NCBI GenBank assembly: GCA_017631275.1
Contig: JAGBTQ010000005.1
Coordinates: 1 to 64,000 of the forward strand
DNA from: Alistipes sp.
GTDB taxonomy: Bacteria; Bacteroidota; Bacteroidia; Bacteroidales; Rikenellaceae
DNA length: 64,000 nt
Direction of reading: 5' to 3'
Of the stretch, positions 25,067-34,885 are shown piece after piece (within the stretch, counting starts at the first letter, position 1; each line of letters opens with the position of its first letter). The notes below the pieces were generated by a model. That model saw nothing but the letters and a program-made list of their open reading frames with translations, was not told the origin of the DNA and made no database searches. The translations under genes were made by a program, and so were the position numbers.

Positions 25067-28000
25067 ATGCCTAAGAGAACAGATATTAAGAAAGTAATGG
25101 TTATCGGCTCTGGCCCTATTGTTATTGGTCAGGCTGCCGAGTTCGACTACGCTGGTACACAGGCGTGTCTTGCACTTAAGGAGGAGGGTTATCAGGTTAT
25201 CCTTGTAAACTCAAACCCTGCAACCATCATGACAGATACCCATATTGCCGACAAGGTATATATGGAGCCACTTACATTGGAGTATGTAGCAAAGATTATC
25301 CGCTACGAGCGTCCCGACGCAATCGTTCCCGGCTTGGGCGGTCAGACAGGTCTTAACCTCGCTGTGCAGCTTGCCAAGAAGGGCATCCTTGAGGAGTGCG
25401 GTGTTGAGATTCTTGGCACATCGTTCACCTCTATCGAGGAGGCTGAGGACCGTGAGCTCTTCAAGGATTTGTGCGTACGCATTGGCGAGCCAGTTATCCC
25501 TTCACGCATCACCAACTCTATTGAGGAGGGTGTTGAGGCAGCTAAGGAGATTGGCTACCCAGTAGTTCTTCGCCCAGCATTTACGCTTGGTGGTACTGGT
25601 GGTGGTTTTGCTGACAACGAGGAGGAGTTGCGCGACGTTATGCGTAACGCTCTTGCCCTCTCACCTATCCACCAGGTACTCGTCGAGAAGAGCATTAAGG
25701 GTTACAAGGAGATTGAGTTCGAGGTAATGCGCGATAAGAACGATACGGCTATCGCTATCTGCTCAATGGAGAATGTTGACCCAGTAGGTATTCACACTGG
25801 TGACTCTATCGTTGTTGCCCCTAGCCAGACTCTTGCTGCTAAGGAGTACAACATGCTTCGCTCAAGCGCCTTGAAGCTTATCCGCGCACTTAAGATTGAG
25901 GGTGGTTGCAACGTTCAGTTTGCTCTCGACCCACTATCATTCAAATACTTCATCATCGAGGTTAACCCACGTGTTAGCCGCTCATCTGCTCTCGCTTCGA
26001 AGGCTAGTGGCTACCCTATCGCACGTGTTACCGCTAAGGTTGCTATTGGCATGACTCTCGACGAAATTCGCATTGCCAACACCCCTGCCAGCTTCGAGCC
26101 TACGTTGGACTACATCGTAACAAAGGTTGCTCGCTTCCCATTCGACAAGTTTAGCGACGCGTCGAACGAGCTTGGCACACAGATGAAGGCTACGGGTGAG
26201 GTTATGAGCGTTGGTCGCACATTCGAGGAGGGCTTGTTGAAGGCTGTTCGCTCGTTGGAGACTGGCGTATGCCACATCTACCACAAGAAGTTTGATACCA
26301 TGTCTGTCGAGGGCATCTTGGCATATATCCGCAAGGGTACCGATGATCGTATCTACGCTATTGCTGAACTTATTCGTCGTGGCGTTGACCTCTTGCACGT
26401 ATATGACAACACAAAGATCGACCTCTTCTTCTTGGAGAAGTTGAAGAACATCGTTGAGATGGAGAACGTGGTTAAGGCAAATGTTGGCAATGTTGAGGTG
26501 TTGCGCGATGCTAAACGCATGGGCTTTAGCGATAAGTTTATCGGTCAGTGCTGGTCGATGAACCAATCAGAGGTATTCCTCCTTCGCAAGGCTAACAACA
26601 TCTTCCCAGTATACAAGATGATTGATACTTGCGCTGCCGAGTTTAACTCAGACGTTCCATACCTATATTCTACATATGAGGAGGAGAACGAGTCAATCGT
26701 TACCGACCGCAAGAAGATTATCGTGCTCGGTTCAGGTCCTATCCGTATCGGTCAGGGTGTCGAGTTCGACTACTCTACTGTTCACGCCATCTGGGCCATC
26801 CGCGAGGCGGGCTACGAGGCTATCATCATCAACAACAACCCTGAGACCGTATCTACCGACTACACAACCAGCGACAAGCTCTACTTCGAGCCACTTACCG
26901 TTGAGGATGTGATGAACGTTATCGAGTTGGAGAAGCCTACGGGCGTAGTTGTATCGCTTGGTGGTCAGACAGCTATCAACCTTGCTAAGCCTTTGGCAGA
27001 CCTTGGCGTGGAGATTATCGGTACTGGCATCGAGGCTATCAACAATGCTGAGGATAGAAAGTGCTTCGAGGCTATCATGCGTAAGGCAGGTATCCCACAG
27101 CCTGACGCTGAGGCTATCACCGACATCGAGCGCGGTGTAGCAGCTGCTGAGCGCATCGGCTATCCAGTATTGGTACGTCCAAGCTACGTTCTTGGTGGTC
27201 GTGCAATGCAGATTGTGTCGAACGAGGAGGCTTTGCGCCACTACCTCAAGACTGCCGTAGAGGTAAATGAGGACTCACCAGTATTGGTTGATAAGTATAT
27301 CATGGGTAAGGAGCTTGAGGTTGATGCTATCTGCGACGGCAAAGATGTATTTATCCCAGGTATCATGGAGCACGTTGAGCGCACTGGTATCCACTCTGGT
27401 GACTCAATCAGCGTATATCCTACATTCAGTGTAAGCCAGAAGGTTAAGGACACAATCATCGACTACACAATTCGTCTTGGTAAGGAGATTGGTATCGTTG
27501 GTCTATACAACATTCAGTTTATCGCCGACGACAACGACATGGTATACGTAATCGAGGTTAACCCACGTTCATCACGTACAGTGCCATTCCTCTCGAAGGC
27601 TACAGGCATGCCTATGGCAAAGATTGCCACAAACGTAATGCTTGGCACAAGCCTTAAGGAGCAGGGCGTAGATAAGGTTATCGCCGAGGAGAAGAAGCGT
27701 TGGTACGTGAAGACTCCAGCCTTCTCATTCGCTAAGATTCGTGGCGTTGACTCTTACCTATCACCTGAGATGAAGTCAACAGGTGAGGCTATCGGCTACG
27801 ACTCATCATTGCGTCGTGCATTGTACAAGTCGTTGCAGTCGTCAGGCATGACAATCGCAAACTACGGAACAATCTTCCTCTCGATTGCTGATGCCGACAA
27901 GCCACGTGCTTTGCCTCTTATCCGCCGCTTCTACGAGCTTGGTTTCAACATCGAGGCTACAAGCGGTACTGCTAAGTACTTGCGCGAGAATGGCATTCGC

Positions 28001-28249
28001 ACACGTTGCCTCAAGAAGCTCAGCGAGGGCTCAACAGAGATCTTCGACTCGATTCGCAAGGGTCACGTAAACTATGTTATCAACACTATCGATATCAACC
28101 AGCATAGCGCACGTCTTGATGGCTACGACATTCGTCGTTGCGCCGTTGAGAACAACGTTACAATCTTCACAGCACTCGAGACCGTAAGCGTGCTTCTCGA
28201 CGTATTGGAGGAGATTACACTTGGTGTATCGACAATCGACGCTGAATAA
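25067..28249 (+). CDS. carB: Carbamoyl-phosphate synthase large subunit
   Basis: Makes carbamoyl phosphate from bicarbonate, ammonia and two ATP. 1060 aa with the two homologous ATP-grasp halves: [23 protein letters not shown] near the N-terminus and [20 protein letters not shown] near 555, each followed by ATP-site motifs ([25 protein letters not shown]). The C-terminal MGS-like allosteric domain is present. The length is normal and no catalytic motif looks damaged, so the synthetase should be active with ammonia. Its stop overlaps the pyrK start (TAATG). Confidence 0.96.
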   Translation: MPKRTDIKKVMVIGSGPIVIGQAAEFDYAGTQACLALKEEGYQVILVNSNPATIMTDTHIADKVYMEPLTLEYVAKIIRYERPDAIVPGLGGQTGLNLAVQLAKKGILEECGVEILGTSFTSIEEAEDRELFKDLCVRIGEPVIPSRITNSIEEGVEAAKEIGYPVVLRPAFTLGGTGGGFADNEEELRDVMRNALALSPIHQVLVEKSIKGYKEIEFEVMRDKNDTAIAICSMENVDPVGIHTGDSIVVAPSQTLAAKEYNMLRSSALKLIRALKIEGGCNVQFALDPLSFKYFIIEVNPRVSRSSALASKASGYPIARVTAKVAIGMTLDEIRIANTPASFEPTLDYIVTKVARFPFDKFSDASNELGTQMKATGEVMSVGRTFEEGLLKAVRSLETGVCHIYHKKFDTMSVEGILAYIRKGTDDRIYAIAELIRRGVDLLHVYDNTKIDLFFLEKLKNIVEMENVVKANVGNVEVLRDAKRMGFSDKFIGQCWSMNQSEVFLLRKANNIFPVYKMIDTCAAEFNSDVPYLYSTYEEENESIVTDRKKIIVLGSGPIRIGQGVEFDYSTVHAIWAIREAGYEAIIINNNPETVSTDYTTSDKLYFEPLTVEDVMNVIELEKPTGVVVSLGGQTAINLAKPLADLGVEIIGTGIEAINNAEDRKCFEAIMRKAGIPQPDAEAITDIERGVAAAERIGYPVLVRPSYVLGGRAMQIVSNEEALRHYLKTAVEVNEDSPVLVDKYIMGKELEVDAICDGKDVFIPGIMEHVERTGIHSGDSISVYPTFSVSQKVKDTIIDYTIRLGKEIGIVGLYNIQFIADDNDMVYVIEVNPRSSRTVPFLSKATGMPMAKIATNVMLGTSLKEQGVDKVIAEEKKRWYVKTPAFSFAKIRGVDSYLSPEMKSTGEAIGYDSSLRRALYKSLQSSGMTIANYGTIFLSIADADKPRALPLIRRFYELGFNIEATSGTAKYLRENGIRTRCLKKLSEGSTEIFDSIRKGHVNYVINTIDINQHSARLDGYDIRRCAVENNVTIFTALETVSVLLDVLEEITLGVSTIDAE

Positions 28250-28989
28250 TGTATAAGAAGGGAATATATACAGTTTTGAGTAACGAGCCTCTAACACCTG
28301 CGGTATATCGCATGGTGTTGGAGGGCGACACTCAGTACATCAAGCACTCGGGTGAATTTATCAACATCGAGCTTGAGGGCAAGTTCTTGCGCCGCCCTAT
28401 ATCAATCTGCGACTACGACGCAACTACTATTACTATTATTTATAAGGTAGTGGGTAGCGGCACCGAGCAGATGAAGGCTATGAGCGCCGGCACAAAGCTC
28501 GACATTCTCACTGGCTTGGGCAATGGCTTCTCAACCGAGAACAATGCTAAGCGACCATTGTTAGTTGGTGGTGGCGTTGGTGTACCTCCAATGTACAACC
28601 TCTGCAAGCGCCTCATTAGCGAGGGCAAGAAGCCTTCGATAATTGTAGGCTTCAATACCGCATCGGAGCTCTTCTACACAGAGGAGTTCAAGGCGTTGGG
28701 CGTTGATGTTTACTGCTCAACTGCCGACGGCTCGGTAGGCACAAAGGGCTTTGTTACCGATGTTATTCGTGAGCAGGCTCTTGAGTTCGACTACCTCTAT
28801 ACTTGCGGTCCACTCCCAATGCTCAAGGCGTTGTACGACGCTACAGAGTGCCCAGCAGAGTTTAGCTTCGAGGAGCGCATGGGTTGTGGCTTTGGTGCGT
28901 GCATGGGTTGCTCATGCAAGACAAAGTATGGCAACAAGCGTATTTGTAAAGATGGTCCCGTACTAAAACGTGAAGAGATTATATGGTAA
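28249..28989 (+). CDS. pyrK: Dihydroorotate dehydrogenase B, electron-transfer subunit
   Basis: 246-residue FAD and [2Fe-2S] protein that passes electrons from the PyrD FMN to NAD+. FAD-binding RRPISICDY is at about 45-53, the NAD-binding LLVGGGVGVPPM in the middle, and the cluster ligands C-x4-C-x2-C in GCGFGACMGCSC plus a later Cys near the C-terminus. It overlaps carB by one base and pyrD by seven, so all three are translationally coupled. Confidence 0.95.
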   Translation: MYKKGIYTVLSNEPLTPAVYRMVLEGDTQYIKHSGEFINIELEGKFLRRPISICDYDATTITIIYKVVGSGTEQMKAMSAGTKLDILTGLGNGFSTENNAKRPLLVGGGVGVPPMYNLCKRLISEGKKPSIIVGFNTASELFYTEEFKALGVDVYCSTADGSVGTKGFVTDVIREQALEFDYLYTCGPLPMLKALYDATECPAEFSFEERMGCGFGACMGCSCKTKYGNKRICKDGPVLKREEIIW

Positions 28990-29900
28990 AGTATGATACA
29001 TCGGTGGAGCTTTGCGGCGTGAAGCTCGACAACCCTATTATCCCTGCATCAGGAACATTTGGCTTCGGACGTGAGTTCGCGGAGTACTACGACCTCGACT
29101 GCCTTGGCGCTATCTCGTTTAAGGGCACTACACGCGAGGCTCGCTTTGGTAACCCTACACCACGTATTGCCGAGTGTACATCGGGACTTATCAACTCGGT
29201 TGGTTTGCAGAACCCAGGCATCGACAAGGTTATTGCTGAGGAGCTACCTCACCTTCGTGAGATCTTCCACAAGCCTATCGTAGCAAACATCAGCGGTTTC
29301 TCGTTGGAGGAGTACGAGGAGTGTTGCGCAAAGATCGACAAGGAGGAGCAGGTGGAGATTATCGAGGTAAACGTATCGTGTCCTAACGTGCATAACGGTG
29401 GTATGAGCTTCGGTACCCAGCCAGAGTCGGCTGCCGAGGTTACTCGCCGCGTTAAAGCCGTGACAACAAAGCCTGTATTCATCAAGCTAAGCCCAAATGT
29501 TACGGACATTGTGGCTATCGCTCGTGCTTGCGAGGAGGCTGGTGCTGACGGTATCTGCCTTATCAACACACTGCTTGGTATGCGTATCGACACCATGCGT
29601 CGTAAGCCAGTAATTGCCAACAAGATGGGTGGTTTCTCGGGCGACGCTATCTTCCCTGTGGCCGTTCGCATGGTATATCAGGTGGCTCAGGCATGTAACA
29701 TTCCTGTTATGGGCTGTGGTGGCGTAAGCTCAGCATCAGACGTTATCGAGATGATGATGGCGGGAGCAACAGCCGTTCAGGTGGGTGCTGCCAACCTCAA
29801 GAACCCTTACGCCTCAAAGGAGATTATCGAGGCACTACCTAAGGAGATGGAGCGCTTGGGTATCGAGCGTCTTCGTGACATTATCGGAATTGTAAAATAA
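28983..29900 (+). CDS. pyrD: Dihydroorotate dehydrogenase B, catalytic subunit
   Basis: Class 1B FMN enzyme oxidising dihydroorotate to orotate. The catalytic base Cys is in EVNVSCPNV, and FMN-site segments ASGTFGFGREF, NISGF and GCGGVSSASD are present. 305 aa. The presence of pyrK directly upstream confirms the 1B (NAD-linked, soluble) type rather than the quinone-linked class 2. Confidence 0.95.
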   Translation: MVKYDTSVELCGVKLDNPIIPASGTFGFGREFAEYYDLDCLGAISFKGTTREARFGNPTPRIAECTSGLINSVGLQNPGIDKVIAEELPHLREIFHKPIVANISGFSLEEYEECCAKIDKEEQVEIIEVNVSCPNVHNGGMSFGTQPESAAEVTRRVKAVTTKPVFIKLSPNVTDIVAIARACEEAGADGICLINTLLGMRIDTMRRKPVIANKMGGFSGDAIFPVAVRMVYQVAQACNIPVMGCGGVSSASDVIEMMMAGATAVQVGAANLKNPYASKEIIEALPKEMERLGIERLRDIIGIVK

Positions 29901-29915
29901 TAAAACTACTAAGAT

Positions 29916-30617
29916 ATGAGTAAGCGTGATGTAATTATTGCTTGCGACTTTAGCAGCAAGGAGCAGACCTTGAACTTCTTGGATAAGTTCACTGGTCGTA
30001 AGCCATTTGTAAAGATTGGTATGGAGCTTTTCTATGCCGAGGGTCCAGAGATCGTGCGCACTATCAAGGAGCGCGGTCACCGCATCTTCCTCGACCTTAA
30101 GCTACACGACATTCCAAACACCGTAAAGAAGGCTATGTCGGTGCTTCGTAACCTCGACGTAGATATGACAAATGTGCACGCAGCAGGTACTGTCGATATG
30201 ATGAAGGCAGCTATCGAGGGTCTTACACGTGAGGACGGCACTCGCCCACTGCTTATCGCCGTTACACAGCTCACCTCTACATCTGAGGAGCGCATGCAGA
30301 AGGAGTTGTTAATCGGTGCTTCAATCAACGACACTATCGTTAAGTATGCCGAGAATGCCAAGGCAGCAGGCCTTGATGGCGTGGTATGCTCACCACTCGA
30401 GGCAGCTATGGTTAAGGATGCTTGTGGAAAGGAGTTTATGACCGTTACGCCAGGCGTACGCTTCGCTGATGGCGACGTTGGCGACCAGGTGCGTGTAACA
30501 ACCCCTGAGCGTGCTAAGGAGATTGGCTCCGACTTCATCGTTGTAGGTCGCCCTATCACAGCGGCTGACGATCCCGTTGCAGCCTACGAGCGTTGCATGC
30601 GCGAATTTGCAGAGTAA
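29916..30617 (+). CDS. pyrF: Orotidine 5'-phosphate decarboxylase, short (group 1) type
   Basis: Decarboxylates OMP to UMP. The catalytic Asp-Lys-Asp array is seen in [13 protein letters not shown], and the phosphate gripper in VVGRPIT near the end. At 233 aa it is the short group 1 form of Bacillus and E. coli, whereas many Bacteroidales carry the longer group 2 enzyme (my recollection, not checked here). This and the Gram-positive gene order hint at a transferred operon. Confidence 0.94.
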   Translation: MSKRDVIIACDFSSKEQTLNFLDKFTGRKPFVKIGMELFYAEGPEIVRTIKERGHRIFLDLKLHDIPNTVKKAMSVLRNLDVDMTNVHAAGTVDMMKAAIEGLTREDGTRPLLIAVTQLTSTSEERMQKELLIGASINDTIVKYAENAKAAGLDGVVCSPLEAAMVKDACGKEFMTVTPGVRFADGDVGDQVRVTTPERAKEIGSDFIVVGRPITAADDPVAAYERCMREFAE

Positions 30618-30647
30618 TAATTGTAAACCATTAAATATTTGAAGATT

Positions 30648-31277
30648 ATGGAAAAGAAGATAGCTAAAGACCTTTTGTCTATTGGTGCAGTATTTTTGCG
30701 TCCTGAGCAGCCTTTCACATGGGCAAGTGGCATTAAGAGCCCTATCTACTGCGACAACCGTCTAACACTCACCGCTCCTGAGGTGCGCAACCACGTTGAG
30801 GAGGGTCTTGCAGAGCTTATCCGCAAGCACTATCCTGAGGTAGAGGTATTGATGGGTACATCAACAGCAGGTATCGCTCACGCAGCAATCACCGCAACAA
30901 TCCTTAACTTGCCTATGGGCTACGTTCGCTCAGGCTCTAAGGATCACGGCCGTGGCAACCAGATCGAGGGTAAGTTGGAGGCTGGCCAGAAGGTAGTTGT
31001 TGTTGAGGACCTTATCTCTACTGGCGGTAGCTGCATCGAGGTTGTTGAGGCTTTACGCAATGCTGGTGCTGATGTTCTTGGTATCGTGAGCATCTTCACA
31101 TACGGCATGCAGAAGGGCTTGGATCGCTTGGCTGCTGCCGAGGCTAAGAACTACTCACTCTCTAACCTTGACGCACTTGTAGAGGTTGCTGCCGAGGAGG
31201 GTTATATCAAGGCTGAGGACAAGGAGCGCATCCTTAAGTTCCGCAACAACCCATCTGACGAGAGCTGGATTAAGTAA
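30648..31277 (+). CDS. pyrE: Orotate phosphoribosyltransferase
   Basis: Joins orotate to PRPP giving OMP. The PRPP signature [13 protein letters not shown] is clear and the substrate loop region ([13 protein letters not shown]) has the flexible-loop Lys. 209 aa. An in-frame TTG three codons upstream is ignored in favour of the ATG at 30648 ([10 protein letters not shown]). It lies 30 nt after pyrF and 24 nt before pyrB. Confidence 0.95.
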   Translation: MEKKIAKDLLSIGAVFLRPEQPFTWASGIKSPIYCDNRLTLTAPEVRNHVEEGLAELIRKHYPEVEVLMGTSTAGIAHAAITATILNLPMGYVRSGSKDHGRGNQIEGKLEAGQKVVVVEDLISTGGSCIEVVEALRNAGADVLGIVSIFTYGMQKGLDRLAAAEAKNYSLSNLDALVEVAAEEGYIKAEDKERILKFRNNPSDESWIK

Positions 31278-31301
31278 GAAACAATAAAAAAGATATTTGG
31301 T

Positions 31302-32369
31302 ATGAAGCACTTGATTGACCCTACTGACCTCTCGATTGAGGAGATTGCCGAGATTATCGCCGTAGCCGAGGATATTATTGCCAACCGTGATAAGTATAGC
31401 GACATATGTCGGGGCAAGAAGCTCGCAACACTATTCTACGAGCCCAGCACACGCACACGCCTCAGCTTCACCGCAGCAATGATGGAGCTTGGCGGCAACG
31501 TCCTTGGCTTTGCCGATGCCAAGTCCTCGTCAGTATCTAAGGGCGAGACCGTGCAGGACACCGTTAGGGTTATCAACTGCTTTGCCGACATCATCGCAAT
31601 GCGCCATAAGGTTGAGGGAGCTCCCTTGGCAGCTACCGAGGTATCACGTACCCCTATCATCAATGCTGGCGACGGCTCACACAGCCACCCTACGCAGACG
31701 ATGACCGACCTGCTCACCATCAAGCGCGAGCTCGGCACGCTCAACAACCTCACCATAGGTCTTGTTGGCGACCTTAAGTATGGCCGTACTGTGCACTCGC
31801 TCATTAAGGCGATGTCGCGCTACCAGAACACTAAGTTTATACTTATCGCACCTCCTGAGTTGGCTCTTCCCGACTACATCAAGCACGACGTGTGCGACCG
31901 CTACAGTATTCCTTACCGCGAGGTCGATAACATCGAGAGCGTTATCGGCGAGGTTGATGTGTTGTACATGACACGTGTTCAGCAGGAGCGCTTCACCGAC
32001 CTCGATGAGTATGAGCGTGTTAAGGACTGCTTCGTGCTAGACGCAGCCAAGATGCGTGGCGCAAAGGAACATATGGCAGTCTTGCACCCACTACCACGTG
32101 TAAACGAGATTGCTATCGACGTAGATAACGACTCACGTGCAGCCTACTTCCGTCAGGTGGAGAATGGCAAGTTTGTGCGTATGGCTCTCATCCTCAAGCT
32201 CCTCGAGTGGCAGAACGACTCGGAGCGTAAGTTCGACCATGGCGGTAGCGACCTAGGTTGCAAGTGTCCGAACAAGCTATGTATCTCGAACCTCGAGCCC
32301 GTGCGCAAGCGCTTCGAAAGCGTCGACGGCATTATCCGCTGCGTATATTGCGAGTCGCAGGCAGAGTAA
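31302..32369 (+). CDS. pyrB: Aspartate carbamoyltransferase fused to a PyrI-type zinc domain
   Basis: Residues 1 to about 310 are a complete catalytic chain: [12 protein letters not shown] (carbamoyl phosphate), [22 protein letters not shown] and LHPLPRV. A 42-residue tail (codons 32241-32369) follows with [13 protein letters not shown] and CVYC, i.e. Cys322, Cys327, Cys347 and Cys350. This matches the zinc domain of the E. coli regulatory chain PyrI (CPNSNCISHAEPV, then CKYC). The N-terminal nucleotide-binding domain of PyrI is not present, and there is no separate pyrI. The tail could still form the catalytic-regulatory contact but not sense ATP or CTP. Last gene of the pyr operon. Confidence 0.95.
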   Translation: MKHLIDPTDLSIEEIAEIIAVAEDIIANRDKYSDICRGKKLATLFYEPSTRTRLSFTAAMMELGGNVLGFADAKSSSVSKGETVQDTVRVINCFADIIAMRHKVEGAPLAATEVSRTPIINAGDGSHSHPTQTMTDLLTIKRELGTLNNLTIGLVGDLKYGRTVHSLIKAMSRYQNTKFILIAPPELALPDYIKHDVCDRYSIPYREVDNIESVIGEVDVLYMTRVQQERFTDLDEYERVKDCFVLDAAKMRGAKEHMAVLHPLPRVNEIAIDVDNDSRAAYFRQVENGKFVRMALILKLLEWQNDSERKFDHGGSDLGCKCPNKLCISNLEPVRKRFESVDGIIRCVYCESQAE

Positions 32370-32391
32370 GGTGTGATCAAAAATTATTATT

Positions 32392-32420
32392 GGGAGGCTA
32401 ATCCAACGGATTGGTCTCCC
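32392..32420 (+). terminator. Stem-loop after the pyr operon
   Basis: GGGAG-G-CTAATCC pairs with GGATTGG-T-CTCCC around loop AAC (one G-U pair, one internal mismatch). The T run after it is weak (TGCGTTTCG), so termination is likely but not certain. Confidence 0.6.
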
Positions 32421-32512
32421 TGCGTTTCGTGTTCACCCCGCAAAAAGGGCGTTTCACAAAGGGTTTTGGACTTTTGACCGCGATGTCAGATTTTTATAGT
32501 GTTTGTCGTCAT

Positions 32513-32520
32513 TAACTTTG
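32513..32520 (+). promoter_or_regulatory. -7 box upstream of the small exported protein
   Basis: TAACTTTG fits the -7 consensus; the -33 region is only TTTT. The predicted leader is about 20 nt. Confidence 0.45.
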
Positions 32521-32547
32521 TATTAAGCAAACAAAAACTACACTACT

Positions 32548-32943
32548 ATGAAGAAGATTACTACACTACTACTCGCAACTCTCATTTCGCTCTCGGCAAT
32601 GGCTCAACAGCCCTACAAAGTATATTGCTCGGTGTGGGGCAACAACGCAGCTGGCAGCACCATGGGCTATGCCTATATTGACTATGGTCAGCAGGATAGA
32701 GCTGGCAATTGGCTGGTTGACAGCAATGGCAAGGGCATTTATTTTAACTCGGTGATAAGTGTGCTCAACCATCTCTCGAAACACGGTTGGCAGCTAGAGG
32801 CGGCTTACGACACACAGATACCTAGGCTCAGCGACTCTACAAAGTATGACACCCGCCAGGTGCTCTATCTATCGAAGATGATAACCTCCGACGAGGAGAT
32901 TATCGAGGGCATCTACACAAAAAACATGTATAAAAATCGCTAA
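32548..32943 (+). CDS. Small exported protein of unknown function
   Basis: 131 residues starting with a signal peptide (MKKITTLLLATLISLSAMAQ, cleavage after AMAQ), so it is secreted to the periplasm or beyond. The mature part has short beta-like segments (YKVYCSVWG, GYAYIDYG) and no motif I recognise. It stands alone between the pyr operon and another exported protein, with its own promoter. Not assigned to a family. Confidence 0.7.
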   Translation: MKKITTLLLATLISLSAMAQQPYKVYCSVWGNNAAGSTMGYAYIDYGQQDRAGNWLVDSNGKGIYFNSVISVLNHLSKHGWQLEAAYDTQIPRLSDSTKYDTRQVLYLSKMITSDEEIIEGIYTKNMYKNR

Positions 32944-33020
32944 CGGATGTCAGAAAATTAGAATTTCTACGTCTTATAGGTAAAAGAGGTAGAAAACATA
33001 CACAAGAAGCAGACAAAATC

Positions 33021-33049
33021 TTGCCATATGGGGATTTTACTTATCTTTG
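33021..33049 (+). promoter_or_regulatory. Promoter of the exported protein at 33087
   Basis: TTG (33021-33023) and TATCTTTG (33042-33049), spacer 18 nt; the -7 box is perfect. Confidence 0.5.
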
Positions 33050-33086
33050 TATAAACTACGAGCAAATAAATTAAACCAATAATAAC

Positions 33087-33593
33087 ATGAAGAAATTTTT
33101 CGCACTCTGCATCGCACTTATGACCATAGGTGCAGCATCAGCTCAGAACTACAACCTTACAGCGGGTCAGCCTATTCCTGTTCGCATCATGACATCGGTG
33201 AGCAGCGAAAACCGCCTACAGTCGTTGCCAATGGCTATTGTCGATAGCAACATCACCGACAAAGAGGGTAATGTGCTCATTCGCCGTGGTACAAACGTGA
33301 TTATAAACACCGAGGTTACTCGTCGCAAGGGCGTGGGCAAGCCTGGTTACATTAAGATTGACTGCCTTACAACAACGGCTGTTGATGGTCAGACAATATA
33401 TCTTATGGGTGGCACATCTGCATGTGGTCGTGACCGTGAGGTTCTAGCTATAGGCTTGGGCGTGGGAGCTGGTATCGTTGCCTTTCCGTTCGGTCTTTTC
33501 TGCTTCTGCATCAAGGGCGAAGAGGCATATCTTCCGGGCAACAGCATCATTTCGAATGTTGTCATAGATGACAACTACGAGGTGAGGTATTAA
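33087..33593 (+). CDS. Exported protein of unknown function
   Basis: 168 residues with a signal peptide ending ASAQ. The middle contains IPVRIMTSVSS and VLIRRGTNVIINTEVTRRKG, reminiscent of the beta-barrel-like fold of conjugation TrbI/VirB10-type proteins in which a settable pore protein carries such a repeat, but this is too weak to call. Near the C-terminus is a hydrophobic Gly-rich segment (IGLGVGAGIVAFPFGLFCFC) that could insert in a membrane. It is monocistronic, followed by a very long hairpin terminator. Confidence 0.65.
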   Translation: MKKFFALCIALMTIGAASAQNYNLTAGQPIPVRIMTSVSSENRLQSLPMAIVDSNITDKEGNVLIRRGTNVIINTEVTRRKGVGKPGYIKIDCLTTTAVDGQTIYLMGGTSACGRDREVLAIGLGVGAGIVAFPFGLFCFCIKGEEAYLPGNSIISNVVIDDNYEVRY

Positions 33594-33616
33594 GCACACA
33601 GATAGTGAACATAAGG

Positions 33617-33702
33617 AACTTAGGGAATTTAATGAATTTAGAGAGGCGCTCTCATCAACGCTAAATCTCTTAATTCACTAAATTTCCTAAGTTCTCTTTT
33701 TT
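33617..33702 (+). terminator. Long hairpin terminator
   Basis: The arms 33617-33644 and 33667-33694 pair over 28 positions with two mismatches and one G-U, from GAACTTAGG on the left to CCTAAGTTC on the right, then TCTTTTTTT. This is much longer than a typical terminator stem and looks like an inserted palindrome. Confidence 0.8.
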
Positions 33703-33730
33703 TACCTATATTTACCTAAATCAACGCACC

Positions 33731-33859
33731 AATTTATTCTCAGAAACCGTGAGATGTGGTGCATCGCAAAAGTAAAGACCTCGGGATAGTACAAATAGTA
33801 CAGCCCGAGGTCTTTAGTTTTGGAATGTGCCACAGATTGCGGCTTATCACAACAAATTA
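33731..33859. repeat. Intergenic 130-bp element, copy C
   Basis: 129 bp with the same ends: AATTTATTCTCAGAAA on the left and, on the minus strand from the right, TAATTTGTTGTGATAAG. The central hairpin (33774-33815) has a 12-bp outer stem ending CTCGGG/CCCGAG, then a small internal loop, then GTAC/GTAC around the 5-nt loop AAATA. The interior differs from copies A and B but keeps the same architecture. The right end lies one base after the stop codon of the nucleotidyltransferase gene. Confidence 0.7.
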
Positions 33860-33860
33860 A

Positions 33861-34769
33861 TTACTTCCAGAGGTTGCGTGGGTAAACACCCTCTGCAATC
33901 AACTCCTCAATCTTCTGCATTAGCTGAGGCTTATCCTCCTTGTAGGTTACGCCAAACCATTTAGCCGAGGTAGATAGCACACGCATAGTGGCTGTGCCCT
34001 CAGAGATAACCTTATTAACCATCAAAGGAATGAAGAACTCTGAACGTAGGTTCTCAATGTTATCCTTGAGGAACTCCTTGAAGTAGGCCTCAGAGTGGCG
34101 GAAGTAGTCGGGAGTAAAGCCGAAGAGGTTCATCGACACTGGAGTATTCTCTGCCAAAGGCTCGTCGGTGCCGAGGTCGTGGAATACAATAGTGCCGTTA
34201 ACACGCTCAATCTTTGTGCGCTCGACCATACCACGAAGGTTGCTATCTGCATCTACGGTACATACGCCACGCGACACTGTACCATTCTCCGACAATGTCT
34301 TACTAACCTCGTAACCCACCATGCAGTACTTGCCCTCAGAGGCTCCAAGCTCAGAGAGGTAGCTACCGATAACTGCGTAAGCATCACGACCATAGAAGTC
34401 ATCAGCGTTGATTACGGCGAATGGGGTATTGATAGCCTCTGCAGCCATCATCACAGCGTGGTTTGTACCCCATGGCTTCTCGCGACCCTCAGGCAAAGTG
34501 AAGCCCTCAGGAAGCTTGTCGAGCTCCTGAAAAACATACTCCACCTCAATCTTATGACCGAAGCGCTCAGCGTTGAACACCTCGCAAAAATCCTGAGCAA
34601 AAGAGTGACGAATGACGAATACCACCTTGCCAAAACCAGCGCGGATAGCGTCGTAAACTGAGTAATCGATGATAGCCTCGCCGTTAGGGCCTACGCCATC
34701 CATCTGCTTAAGAGAGCCATAGCGTGAGCCCATGCCCGCCGCCAAGACCAAAAGTGTAGGTTTAACCAT
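33861..34769 (-). CDS. Nucleotidyltransferase-family protein (sugar-phosphate type)
   Basis: 302-residue member of the NTP-transferase family that joins a nucleotide to a sugar phosphate. The signature LVLAAGMGSRYGSLKQMDG at 6-24 binds the NTP phosphates; INADDFYGRDAY (about 119-130) supplies the metal-binding Asp; WFGVTYKEDK is near the end. It resembles UTP-glucose-1-phosphate uridylyltransferases but is divergent, and the actual sugar and nucleotide are not clear. The gene is single, with its own consensus promoter, and ends at element C. Confidence 0.8.
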   Translation of the reverse strand: MVKPTLLVLAAGMGSRYGSLKQMDGVGPNGEAIIDYSVYDAIRAGFGKVVFVIRHSFAQDFCEVFNAERFGHKIEVEYVFQELDKLPEGFTLPEGREKPWGTNHAVMMAAEAINTPFAVINADDFYGRDAYAVIGSYLSELGASEGKYCMVGYEVSKTLSENGTVSRGVCTVDADSNLRGMVERTKIERVNGTIVFHDLGTDEPLAENTPVSMNLFGFTPDYFRHSEAYFKEFLKDNIENLRSEFFIPLMVNKVISEGTATMRVLSTSAKWFGVTYKEDKPQLMQKIEELIAEGVYPRNLWK

Positions 34770-34802
34770 GATAAATATAGAATGTTAAATTATTTCGCAC
34801 CA

Positions 34803-34833
34803 CAAAGGTAAAAAAAGTCGAGCAAAATACAAA
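34803..34833 (-). promoter_or_regulatory. Promoter of the nucleotidyltransferase gene
   Basis: On the minus strand TTTG (34833-34830), 19 nt, TACCTTTG (34810-34803): full consensus. Confidence 0.8.
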
Positions 34834-34851
34834 GTATCCCACCATTTTCGT

Positions 34852-34859
34852 TATCTTTG
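34852..34859 (+). promoter_or_regulatory. -7 box of the LytM-dxr-rseP-radA operon
   Basis: TATCTTTG, 26 nt before the ATG at 34886; no TTTG at -33. Confidence 0.55.
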
Positions 34860-34885
34860 CACAAATATATACTTATATTTAAGGT

